From Hansfordia pulvinata (taxonomy: Eukaryota > Ascomycota > Sordariomycetes > Xylariales), in assembly GCA_006538405.1 (NCBI GenBank), contig BJKQ01000003.1:1736001-1800000 (forward strand): 64,000 nt of DNA. Reading direction: 5' to 3'. The notes under the pieces are model-generated. The model was not told the origin of the DNA. It ran no database searches and saw only the letters and a list, made by a program, of their open reading frames with translations. Of the stretch, positions 47,269 through 58,380 are shown piece by piece (the first letter of the stretch is position 1; every line of letters starts with the position of its first letter). The position numbers were made by a program, and so were the translations under genes.

Positions 47269-49196
47269 ATGGCCGACGCGACCGCTCAAGCGCCTGACAC
47301 GGGGCAGAGAGAGGAGACACTTCACATCGCCATCTATCCCGGAACCGAGATCATGACTGGCCGCACTCTTAGAGAGATGACCGGTCACGACAACGAGCCG
47401 CTTGACGGGCTCATCCCCAGACCGAGCACAGACAGAAACGACCCTCTGAACTGGTCTCCCAAGTGGAAGCTCATCACGCTGGCCTGCGCTACCGTTATGT
47501 CCTTCTCTTTGAACCTGGGCCCCCTCGCCAACGCCCCCATGTTTGGTCCGTACCATGTTTCAGCCTGCTCCGTGATGACTTCGCTTGACTGACGCTTTGC
47601 AGACGATTATGTCAAGGAGTGGGGATGCACTCTAGAGGACGCTGTGCAGTTTACTGGTACGCGCACCCAGAGCCTCAAAGAAGCCGCCAACGGATCATAC
47701 TGACTTGACGCGCTTCCAGGTGTTGCCATCCTGGTTCTCGGATTCAGCAACTTCATCTGGGTCCCCATGGCTGTCTGCTTCGGACGACGACCCGTCATGA
47801 TCATCAGCTCTCTCATCTGCGCCGTCTCCTGCATATGGAGAGCCCGAGCTACCAGCTACAACTCCTTCATGGGCGCATCTGTGTGAGTCTTGCCCAAGTC
47901 ACAGCCATCGATTCCAACGCTGACCCATTCGAAAGACTGAATGGTCTTGCTGCTGGTCCTGCAGAAACACTTATGCCGCAAATCATCACCGACTGCATGT
48001 TCCTCCACGAAAGAGGCAGCTACAACACTCTATACTTCGCAACCTACTTCGGGGCTCTCATGGTTGGGCCCATTGTGTCGGGCGCCATGACCTACCAGAT
48101 CGGCTGGCGCAGCTTTTGGTGGCTCAACACCGCGATCCTGGTCTTTTGCTTCTTGCTGAACCTCCTTGCGTTTCCAGAGACTCGGTATGCGAGAAACGAC
48201 CGCAAGCAGGCAGGTCAAACCGAGAAAGGAGGATCCCTTCCAGGCAAGGGCAACCCCGATGGTCATCAGGCAGCAGGAGTAACTCACAAGGTCGAGGAAC
48301 CCATCACTCCCGCTTCAAGCTCACTGCCGACTGGATCCGCTTACGAATTTTCGGATCATGGAATCCCAGCTGAGGCTCAGAATGGCATCTGGCGAGGCCA
48401 AGGCTGGCCCGGCAGAGACCAGTTCAGCTTGTTACAATCCTACCATGGCAGTTTGCTTCGGGAGCTGTGGATACCATGGTATCTGCACATCTTCCCGATA
48501 GTTGAACTATCGGCGTTTGTGGTGTCCTTTTCTGCGAGCGGCTACCTGCTCGTCAATCTCACTCAAGCGCAGGCTTTCGCGGCACCACCTTACAACTATT
48601 CACCGCAGACGATTGGCCTCTTCAACCTGGCAGTCTTGATCGGCGGCTTCATTGGCCTGGTCACCAACGGACCTTGGTCGGATTGGGTGGCTGCTCGCTT
48701 GACGCGCAGCAACGACGGAGTGCGAGAGCCCGAGATGCGACTTCCTGCGATGGTTCCCTACGTCTTCATCATGATGCTCGGCTGTGTCATCATGGGCGTC
48801 GGTTACGACGAGGGATGGGCATGGCCAGTGATTGTCATCATCGGATACGGGTGTCTGGGTATCCAGGTGGCGGCTATTCCGGCAATCGCGTCGACCTACG
48901 CGGTCGATAGCTACAAGCCCGTCACCGGCTCACTCTTCGTCGCCATCACTGTGTGAGCATCCCGAGTTCGAGTCGCGATTTCAAGCTCTGACATTGACAC
49001 ATCTAGAAACAAGAATGTTTGGGGGTACGGTGTCAGCAAGTTCATCACGCCCTGGGCCGCCAAGCATGGCTTCGTTCCGCCGGTCCTTACCAACATGGCT
49101 CTCATTACTCTCTTCTGCTGCTGCGCAGTTCCGTTCTGGTTCTACGGCAAAAGGCTTCGGGGACTAACGAGCAAGTCATTCGTCCACGCCGAATGA
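47269..49196 (+). CDS. MFS transporter (DHA1-like)
   Basis: Multispanning plasma-membrane transporter of the major facilitator superfamily, resembling fungal drug/proton antiporter-type proteins; the substrate is unknown. Exons: 47269-47545, 47603-47656, 47720-47882, 47936-48952 and 49007-49196, all GT...AG, giving 566 residues with no frameshift. The N-terminus carries DRNDPLNWSPKWK, the sequence typically found just before helix 1 in fungal DHA-type carriers. The helix 2-3 loop shows the motif A remnant CFGRRPVMIISSL. PETRYARN follows helix 6. A long cytoplasmic loop (~residues 240-310) separates the two halves. The C-terminal half includes RELWIPWYLHIFPIVELSAF and ends KSFVHAE. It lies upstream of and on the same strand as a P450 gene, 1.55 kb apart. 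Confidence 0.9.
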
Positions 49197-50749
49197 ACGC
49201 TCTCTGCGCTCGACGACCCCATGTCAACCTCACAACCCCACGCTTGTGTGTTTGAAGCTGCTTTAGGCGAGAGGGTCCCGCTACGAACCGCTAGTTATGT
49301 TGGACAGCGAGGCGCGGCGCTAAGGAGTTGGCCGTGATTATCTAATGACAGACGACAGAACGCCTTGCCGACGAAGCGAGGTTTGGCTCGTTAAGCTAGG
49401 CGCTCGCTTCTTACTTGAGAGGGAATGGATTACGAGCGAATTGTAGGTTCTGATGTCGATAGGCTCGAGAAATGTATAAGCTATCCCCTCAGACATCGTG
49501 CTCACATATGGGAGGAGCCCGGTAGCAGGTGAAAGCGATTCAAGTTTGGCTCCTTCGTGGTGAATCCATAGACAAGCAAGCACGAGGTACGGACAGAGGC
49601 TCATCTTATCAGCAGCACGGCCCACCACAGCCGGTACTTGCACACCGCGTCCCGACTCGGCCATAGCATGCAGTGCGTTTGTTCGAGGTGCATGTATGAA
49701 AAGCCAGCCAGCCATCAATACCGTGCGGATCTCTCTTAACAGGGTACAGATATCAGCCGGCCAGAACTAACCTTCACAACCAGTCTGCTGGCGTCTGAAT
49801 GCACGTTGACCATCGGCGGCCGCTTCTGAGCAGGGGGGACAACTCAGCTCGTTGGTGGTGACCGCGGGGACCCCGGCAGGCGGACAGGGCCTCCCTGCGG
49901 AGAAGCTTGGGACTACGCTTACATGAATGGTGGGATCGGAAGTTTCGGAACGTGCTATCGTGTTGTGGTGTTGGACAACCGAATCAGGATGAGCCCGACT
50001 GGGCCAGGAGGCCTGTTCATTAGGCCATCCCGAGTCATACAAAGCAGCCACCCAGCGGGAGATAGATGACCACTTACGGCAGAGGCAGGCAGGGTTCCAC
50101 CGAAAAAAGGCGTGACAGATCATGCCTCACCGACGCCGTGGGTGCGCCGGCGTTGGTGCGGGTATTAGCCTCTCGGCTAGCGCTTGTCCGGGACGAGAAG
50201 GGCGTGAAGGGCACAAGGGATGCTATTCCTATGGAGTACGCGTGGGCACGGGCTAATAAGCTTAGAGCTGACGGACGCCGAAAGGGGGAAGGAAGATGTG
50301 CGCGCAGCTACAGACAAGACCAACAACGCGCCCACGGACGGGACGACGAGGCCGGGTCTTTATAAAAAGGATGCCGCGGTCTCGACTGCGATAGGTCCAA
50401 GGGTCCTCTGCTCGAAGCAATGCGGGGTGCTGCCAGGACGCCACCACGGCCGAGTATACGTTGATCATCACTAATCACTGCATTTCGTCGGCACAGCCTC
50501 GACAAGGCCCGCGCACGTGCGGACGAACGTCTGAGTAGGGCTGGGATCGCCGGGGCTCACCGGCCTGCATATAACTCGGGGAGGACGTCTCACGACGAGC
50601 ACGGCACGAGACAGTTTCGACGGCAGTGTGCGACTTGGATAGCGCAGGGAAGCCGGAGCCTCGCCAAAGGAGAGAAAAGAAAAAAAAAAAAAAATCCGGA
50701 AACCCTCCACACCACGCAAGCCCGAGCCAGCACACTCCCGAAAGCCATC
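49197..50749. other. Intergenic; P450 promoter
   Basis: No gene is recognised. A TATA-like element lies at 50361-50370, and an A-run near 50,680 precedes the P450 start. Confidence 0.5.
50361..50370 (+). promoter_or_regulatory. TATA-like element (TATAAAAAGG)
   Basis: Lies about 390 bases upstream of the P450 ATG. Position and sequence fit a TATA box, but there is no transcript evidence. Confidence 0.35.
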
Positions 50750-52976
50750 ATGGCGATCGCCTCGTTCGTCGCCGACCACGCCTCGCAGCTGGCGCTCTAC
50801 GCGGCGCTGCTCCTGGTCTCGTACAAGATCTCCGTCTACGTCCAGCGCCTCTACTTCCACCCGCTGTCTCGCTTCCCGGGGCCCAAGATCTGCGCCGCCT
50901 CGCGCATCTACGAGTTCTACTGGGACGCGGTGCAGAAGGGCCGCCTGTGGAAGCGCCTGCCCGAGCTTCACAAGAAATACGGTGCGTTCGTTAGCTCCCG
51001 GTGTCCACGATCCTCTCTATGTTCTAGAGTCAGCAGCCCGTCAGCAGACTGTCGTTGCAGGCCTCAGATGAGGACGCGCCTCCGTCTCTCCCTCTGCTCT
51101 CTCCTCAGCCAAACGAACCCCCCCTTTCTCTCTAACACAGTCGACCGCCCAGGACCAATCATCCGCATGGGGCCGGACGAGCTGCACATCCAGGACCCCG
51201 AGTACTTCAACTACCTGTTCGGCTTCAAGCCGCTCGACAAGCACGCCATGACGGGCAAGCAGTTCGGGCTGGTGCACGCCATGTGGGCGACCGAGGATCC
51301 CAAGCTGCACGCCCAGCGCCGCGCCGCTTTCGGCGACGGCTTCTCGCGGACAAAGGCCCTGCGCATCGAGCCCATGGTCGTCGACAAGATCAACCGCGCC
51401 TGCGACTGGATCCGCGAGCAGAACGCGGCTCCCGGCGGCACGGCCGACTTGGCGTGAGTGGTCATCTATCTCCCTTGTTCTTGTTCGGTTTCCTCCCCGG
51501 AGTGGCGAGGACCATGTTGCTACCCAGCCAGCCTCCCTTCCGTCTCCTTTCCCCCTCTCTCCCTGTAGACTTTGTTTGAAGCAGTGAGAATGGAGGAGCC
51601 AGTCAAAACTTACACACACACCTCTCGACTCGACCCGACCCGCAGATTCGCCTTCCGCGCCATAACGGCCGAGATCATGACCGAGTACATGTACGGGCAA
51701 CAATACGGCTTCTTCGAGGACGAGCAGACGACGAAGGGCCTGTACGACCGGCGCTTCGACGCCGTCTTCGGCATGACGCACCTGGGGCGCTTCATCCCCT
51801 TCTGGATCCCCATCCTCTTCACCCTGGCCCGGTCCAAGATCCGCGGCCTCTTCGGCATCCACGAGTCCTCGGCCGCCTTTATGAACTTTATGAGTGTAAG
51901 GGCAACCCCTCACTCCCTCCCTCCCTCCCTCCCTCTCTTCCCTTTTCCCAATCCATCCTGCTCCCCTCATTTTTCGCTTGCTGGCTGACACGCAAGAAAC
52001 CCCGGTTTTTCCTTTAGTTCGCCGAGAAGCTCATCCGCAACGTCCTCGACGAGCAAAAGGCGGAGGAGGCCCAGAGAAGCAGCAGCAGCAGCAGCAGCAG
52101 CAGCAAGAACCCGGCCGCCAAAAATGCCCCCCGGAGCAGCTGAGCATCAGGGAGGACCTGACCGTGGACAAGGAGTACACGTCCCTGCTCGAGACCTTTG
52201 TCCGCAGCAGCCTGCCCCCGCACGAGAAGGACATGGCGCACCTGACCCAGGCGACCATGGCCGCCTGGTCCGGCGGGTGGGACACGACGGGCTTCGCCCT
52301 GACCCTGTGCCTGTGGGAGGTCCTGAGCCACCCGGGCGTCCGCGACCGCCTGGCCGCCGAGCTCGAGGCCGCCTGGCCCGACCCCGCCCGCGACCCGGCG
52401 TACGTCGCCGCCTCCTCCTCCTCCTCCTCCTCCGACAGCGGCGAGTCTACCACCACCCCGCTGGACGACCTCCCCTACCTCGCCGCCGTGGTCAAGGAGA
52501 CCCTGCGCCACATGCACGGCGCCCTATCCCGCATCACCCGCGTCAACCGCTCCTCCCCCGAGGCCTACGGCTCCTGGTCCATCCCCGCCGGCACCAAGAT
52601 CAGCATGTCCCTGCCCGACATGCACCTCGACCCCTCCATCTGGGGCGACGACGTCGCCGAGTTCCGCCCGGAGCGCTGGCTCGCCGACGCCGACGTCGAC
52701 AGCAGCAGCAACGTCAAGCTCAACACCCACCTGGACCCCTTCCTCGTCGCCTTCAGCCGCGGCGCCCGCAACTGCGCCGGCTGGGAGCTCGCCGTCATGG
52801 AGCTCAAGCTCATCGTCGCCACCCTCGTCCGCCGCTTCGACCTCAAGGTCGACCCCGCCGCCCGCGTCACCCCCGACGACGTCGTCGCCTACAGCGACGG
52901 CTTCACCCCGGGCGCCAAAAACTGGATGCAGCGCCTGCCCGTCTTCGCCGTCCCCAGGGTGCAAGGGGCGGCTTAA
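50750..52976 (+). CDS. Cytochrome P450 monooxygenase (one assembly frameshift)
   Basis: Membrane-anchored microsomal P450; the substrate is unknown. Exons: 50750-50981, 51141-51453, 51646-51895 and 52018-52976. One base is lost in exon 4 within or beside the AGC/CAG repeat (between ~52,070 and 52,130). Counted, the protein has 584 residues. Features: N-terminal anchor (LALYAALLLVSYKISVYV), the RFPGPK proline hinge, the I-helix GGWDTTGFAL, ExxR as KETLR, a PERW segment (FRPERWL) and the heme loop FSRGARNCAG with the ligand near Cys518. A Ser/Gln repeat and a poly-Ser stretch (~residues 410-417) enlarge the protein relative to ~500-residue relatives. The overall pattern recalls fungal trichodiene-oxygenase-like P450s, but subfamily cannot be assigned by eye. 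Confidence 0.9.
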
Positions 52977-53492
52977 GGTAGTCCTCGCAGCATGGAAAGG
53001 AAGCATGAGGACGAGTTGGGTTAAACAGCTCGGTTGTGGCAATTCCCAACGTCGAAAGGCTACGCAGCTTCTGGTGTCTCCTGTTGCCTGTGATGAGTGG
53101 CCATGGTTCAACAAGCACACGGGTTAATACTGGCCTATATCCGGCACTCTGTCTCCGACGTTGTCTACCTGATCATGTAATCACCTTTGATATGTGTTTC
53201 TAGACATCATACGAGTCTGGTCTAAATGTTTTTCCTTTGAAAGAGATGATGATGCTGCGATTGTAGCATATTGGGACGTGCAGTCAATACTGAATACCAA
53301 GACATATATTCAACCGTACCGGTAGCTAGCTTGCGTGGAGTGCAACCTGGTCGTGTTACTTGAGAAAAAAGTGAAGGAGAAAAAGGGGAATCTTCGTTTC
53401 CAAAGACTCCAGACGAAATGAAATCATCGCCACTGATTCAACTCTGCTGCCGCCCGCCGCGAGTTGATGTTTCAATCACCCACTGTGCAGGC
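52977..53492. other. Short intergenic region between convergent genes
   Basis: Holds the 3' untranslated regions of the P450 and of the aspartic protease; AT-richer than its neighbours, and nothing else is visible. Confidence 0.5.
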
Positions 53493-55276
53493 TTACCACG
53501 TCAAAATGCAAGTGTAGCCGCCCGTGGTGGGGTAGCACCCAGATGGGGGGTGGCTGCCTGAACTGGAGCTGCTGGCAGCAGAGGCGCTGCTGGCCGAAGG
53601 AAAGCCTCCAGCCAAAGGATTGTCAGCCGTAGGGTAGCCACCCGAAGATGATGAGGGGCTGCTGGACGAAGGGTACCCGCCAGACTGAGCAGGGCTGTCC
53701 GCTGTTGGGTAGCTCGAGGAGATAGGCTGGCTTCCGGCCGATGTATCAGGAGACGTGGGGCCCTCCGATTCCGGGGTGCTCTCGGGAGCTGGTGAGGCGG
53801 TCGGAGTCGGGGTTGAAGTGGCTTCCGGGGCTGGGGCGCCTTCCGAGCCACCAGAGTTCGGGTAATCCTGCTCGCCGCTGCTGCTGGGTTGGGCATCACC
53901 ACCTCCGCTTGCACCCTTCTGAGGAGCGAACCCAATCCGTTGGTTGGGCGCATCGTAGACGACGTAGGCGGCCTTGAGAATGATATCGCCAATGATAGAG
54001 AAGCCGATACTCTCGTCGGGCTGGATTCCACCCATGCACTGCTCTCCCAAGGTGTCGACAGGCGAGTAGTTGATGTACTTGCCCGGCACGGTCAGGTGCA
54101 TATCCTCGATGCCAAAGATAAAGTCGGGCATTTTGGCATCGCAGGGGACGGTCCAGGCGCCTTGCTGCTCGTCCATCTGGGCCCCTTCTACTTTGCTGTA
54201 GTAATCCTTGCAAATCTTGGCTGGAAGCATGGCCAGGGTGGTGCCGGTGTCTGCAATGCCTTCAAACTCCTCTCCTACAAAGTAGCTTTTGCTGGTTCCG
54301 TACCCAGAGGCCGTGAAGCCCCAGTAACCCTTACTCGAGTCAACCTTGGTGTAGACAATATCCCCCGTAAATTGGGACTTGTCGATGAAGCCGAAGCCGT
54401 AGGTTCCGGCTGCGCAATATCGGGTCAGTCACGTGATCTCAACGGGGAGTCGGTGTTGAAGCTGTCCATAAATGACAACAGTGACATGCAGCTTACCTTC
54501 ATGGTACTTGAGGTTCGATGTCCAGACGGCTTTGTCCAAGTGAGGAGCAGCGTTCTCAAAGAAGCTGGTAGCATTTAGTTTAGTATGTGCGAACACTGAT
54601 AGGAGAAGCAGACTCACGTTTTCTGAGCCTCGGGCTTAACGGTGTTCAGGAAACCAAACCCAAGCCCGAGCAAGCCGTCGTTGTTTGAATCGCGGACAAA
54701 CTCGCTGGACACGTGTTTGGCCACCTCGACGGCTTGACCGGGTACCTGGAGCGCGCCGAGAGAAACAGTGTCGGTATATACGTCACCCTCAGAGGCGCTG
54801 CCATCGCCATAGGAAATTTCCCACGTGGAGCCCTCCAATTTCTTGGAGCTGCTGCTTTTGCTGGGATCGTAAAGAGCCTGTCCCTTGCGCTGCTTCTTGG
54901 GCGTCTCTGAGCTAAAGACCCAGAGATCAGAGGAGCCCGAGTCGATGTCGACATTGAGGGTCTGCGGCGGGGTGCCAATGTTGATGGGAGTCAAGTACTG
55001 GAGGTCGTCCTTTTCAGGAACGGCCGAAGCGTTGCCGGTGGTCCTCCTGGCCAGGCTGCGAGTGGCAATGACACGGCTGACAGCCTCGGGGACGGGCTTG
55101 CCGAACTTGGCATGCACCTTGGCAAGTTGTTTAAAGCCATCGGCTTGGAAGTGTGGGTTGCGGACCTGGTGAAGGGTGAAGACTTCGCCAGTGGTGGGTC
55201 GGACCGAGGGTACGGCGGTGGCCAGGCTCGACAGGGCGAGCGAGGCAGCCAGCACCTCGAGGACCGTGCGCGTCAT
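53493..55276 (-). CDS. Secreted pepsin-type aspartic protease (A1) with low-complexity tail
   Basis: Extracellular or wall-associated acid protease of the aspergillopepsin/endothiapepsin type. Minus-strand exons: 55276-54618, 54564-54497 and 54409-53493, frame closing to 547 residues without frameshift. A signal peptide (MTRTVLEVLAASLALSSLATA) is followed by a propeptide to about residue 90. Catalytic aspartates lie in DIDSGSSDLW (Asp112) and IADTGTTLA (Asp296); the flap Tyr is in ISYGDGSASEGD. The first motif is DSG rather than DTG, which is common in the family. The canonical protease ends near residue 405 (DAPNQRIGFAPQKG). About 140 residues of Ser/Gly/Pro/Ala-rich sequence with repeated GGYP(S/T) units follow, ending in a two-cysteine segment GCYPTTGGYTCILTW. 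No hydrophobic GPI-type end is visible. The tail may attach the enzyme to the wall or hold it away from the membrane; this is inference. Confidence 0.9.
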
Positions 55277-58200
55277 GATGTGTGTGAGTGCGCGTGTATG
55301 TGTGAAGAATAATCAGGACGTTGCCGAGAAGGCTGCAGACGGGTCAGGTTGCAAAGCCAGTCTCTGTCTTTGTCTCGCGAGGGCAAGGGAGAGAATTTAG
55401 GCGCAATGTCCAGCTATGGGGAGGAACGAAAGTGGTAAGGAACGACTTGTTTCGGGCAAACAGACACGGACCGTTGGTGAGAAGGAAAGCTGCAGCCAGC
55501 TGCGCCGAAGAGAAGGCAAGAGAGGGACGGGCGCAAGAGAGTGGGCGGCCAGCGAAAGAGTGAATGAGCGGTGGTGAGGAGGGCCGAGAGAGCGATCTGA
55601 GCAGCTCAGGCGACGGGGCACATTTATCAACTCGGGATGGCGAGATGCGGACGACTATAGAGCGGACAGACTGGGGACCGGGATCCAAAGGAGATGATTC
55701 AATCCGTGACGAGCCGAGAGCTTCACAAGTGACAAGGAGCACGGGTTGATAAGTAGTTTGGGCCAATACGGAGCAGGGGCGGCGGGATGGGCGGCGGTGG
55801 CACGCGAGGAGGGGTTGTCATAGGCCGGCAGCCAAATTGGCATGGGCGGACGCATGAAGGGTGGCCATGGCTCGAGGCCGCAAACCAAACACTGGCTGGC
55901 ACAGGTGGCAGCAGCATGTGGAATGGGGAGAGGCCGGGCTGGGCGTGGAGAGCAGATGGTGAGGGTGGCAGGGGCCAAGAATGGTGCCAGCCTCGTTCCA
56001 TCTGGGCGGTTACTTGGGTTGGCGGCAGGGTCTGGCAATGAGTCTTGGGATTGCCCGTCCGCCGGTCCTTCTTTCACGGCTTGCCATTGTCCGTTCGTTT
56101 GCTTGTCTGTTCTTCCTGGTTGGTTGGTTGTGTGGGAGTCTCTGTGTGATCGTCGTCAACTAGCTCGGTAGGTCAGTATACTGCACGTGCCTGTATTACA
56201 TGTAGGTAGGTAAGGTAGGTATGCAGCCAGCCCGGCACTCGTAGAGGAGGGATTTTTTTTACTTCCTTACTCAGGTGGTTGCCCAGTGGCCGGCAACGCA
56301 AGCCCGCGAGCAGGCCGCTCCGGCTACAGTACTCGTTCCTGCCTGCTTGTTCCGGCAGGCGGCAAAGCGGCGTCCCCTGAACATCAGCATCTGCCGGGTG
56401 CGACATGGGCGGCGGTAGGGCGGGGCGGCAGAGAGAGATCGTGGGTCGGATGTCTCCGATTGACGATGGGGGTTGAGCAGCGGCAGCGAGTGAGGAGGGC
56501 AGAAACGCATAGGCGGCGGGAGAGGGCACGACAGCCTCCCCCTTGCGAGCAACCCCTGTAACTGTGCCCTGTGGCCCTGCGCGCGTGCGGCTTGCCGGCG
56601 CCCAATCACGCCCTGCGCAACCTGCCCTGTTGAAACGGGCGGGTTGCTTGTGTGGGGCCCTGCCCGAGAGCTTCGTTTCACCCTGCACCCTGATTGATGC
56701 TCTCGTACCTGACCACACAGACGAGACACCGATGTCGAGATGCGGTGCTGCCCTGACTGTAAGGGAACCCGGGCTGGATGGAGGTACCTACCTATGGTAC
56801 TTACATATAGGGGGACACGCCGTTTTGGCCGCCGCCGACGGCAAGAGCGACAGAGCCACGCGAGTTTGTACCGCGTAAGGTATCCGCACTTCGTGGAATC
56901 GTGGAGGAAGGCACTGCACCTCGGACGGGACGCTGCTTCCAATCGCATCATCTCCATGTCCGCACTGCGTACTCGTAGGGTGCTCCCGCCCTTTGAGGGG
57001 ATACCCAGGTGGTAGGTACTTGCAACTAAAAGTACAAGCAGGGAGGACTGCCAGCAAGGCACGTCAAGAGCTTCATCTCCCCTCCAGTCAACTACCATCT
57101 TTACAACCCGGGCCCGTGGTCGACGCTCTCGGCACGTCTCTCCCGACTAACGGGCTCAGGAACCTCGACAACCTCGACATGAGAACCCCGGCCGCTCTCA
57201 GGTCTGTTCATATCCGTACAGCCTTCCCCTTTCAGAACGCGCCACGCAAATGTTTCGACGCCTGCTAGCTGCTGCGCCTCGTTCGCCCTGGGCGCGTCCG
57301 TCTCGTCGCAGCTTCAACTGGGCCCTCTTGGCCTGTCGGGCCAATCTCTCCGCAACCATTACACCATTTCGCGCACAACTACCCCGGCCTGCTTTCGACC
57401 CGCATTGGAACGACAATTGGGTTGGCAATGACCCCTGCGCCGCTCCAAGACGCCTGCAACGCGCATGCCATGCGACGGCAGCGGCGGCCCTTCGTCTTGG
57501 TATAGTAACGACAGTAGCAGCTCGCCCCGGCGAGAATCGTCCTAGTTGCGCCGTCGTTGCCGCCTGAGAGTCCATTCCAGTGCACTCCACGCAGCGTGGC
57601 CCAGCGACGGCACCCTAGATGATGTCACGTCTTGCGCCTCGGAGAATATCCCCGCCCATAGCCTCGCCTAGCTGGAATGCGCCGTCAGCTCGTCACTCGA
57701 GGCAACCGTGGGCCACGGCCTCGCTGTGGAATGGCCAGTCGCCCCTCACAGCAACGCGGAATCCTCCAGCCTGTCGAATAAGATGATAAAGACGCCCGAG
57801 CCGCCAATCCTCTGCACGGGGTCGTCCACATGACGCGCATCAACATCCAGTGGGTGGCCGCGGCCCTTAGCCTCCTGGTATACCTGGGGTTGGACCCCGG
57901 CTCCAACCCCCCTGCCAATCATCGCCCTGCCCCTGCCAAGCCCACCTGGAATCGATCCCTTCAGCCCTGCCGCCCCGAGTCGGCGTTCATTGTGGCACGT
58001 CCGGAACACCGGCACTCTCGACACCATCAGCAGGCTCAAGCCGCATCCGATTGCACCACCAACTGCCATGCACAACCTCGTGTCACGATTCAGCACAAGC
58101 GTTTACCCCGGTATTGAAAACACCATCTGGTCCGAAATTGGTCATGTACCTGTACCCGTTCCAGATCCCCTCCCCAGCGAGTGTCGTCTGTCCTCGACCA

Positions 58201-58380
58201 CGATTCTTGGTCTGGTCTCGAAACCTCCCTCTTCCGGAAGAGCTGCAGGGTCATTGAGCGAGTCAACGCGCGAATGGTCGTAACTTGCCGGATCCTTCCG
58301 TCTACCAACCAAGCCACTACCAATGGCTTCGACGTCGCGATTAAGGTTTCAAATTTCTACCTATTACCTAGTACCCAATA
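55277..58380. other. Intergenic; protease promoter side and edge of AT-rich block
   Basis: The first ~500 bases are the presumed protease promoter and leader. An AGGTACCT motif lies at 56782-56789 and TACTCGTA at 56970-56977. Frames in 57.2-58.3 kb are broken and show no recognised domain, though some stretches read protein-like. GC content stays normal up to about 58.35 kb. Confidence 0.45.
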
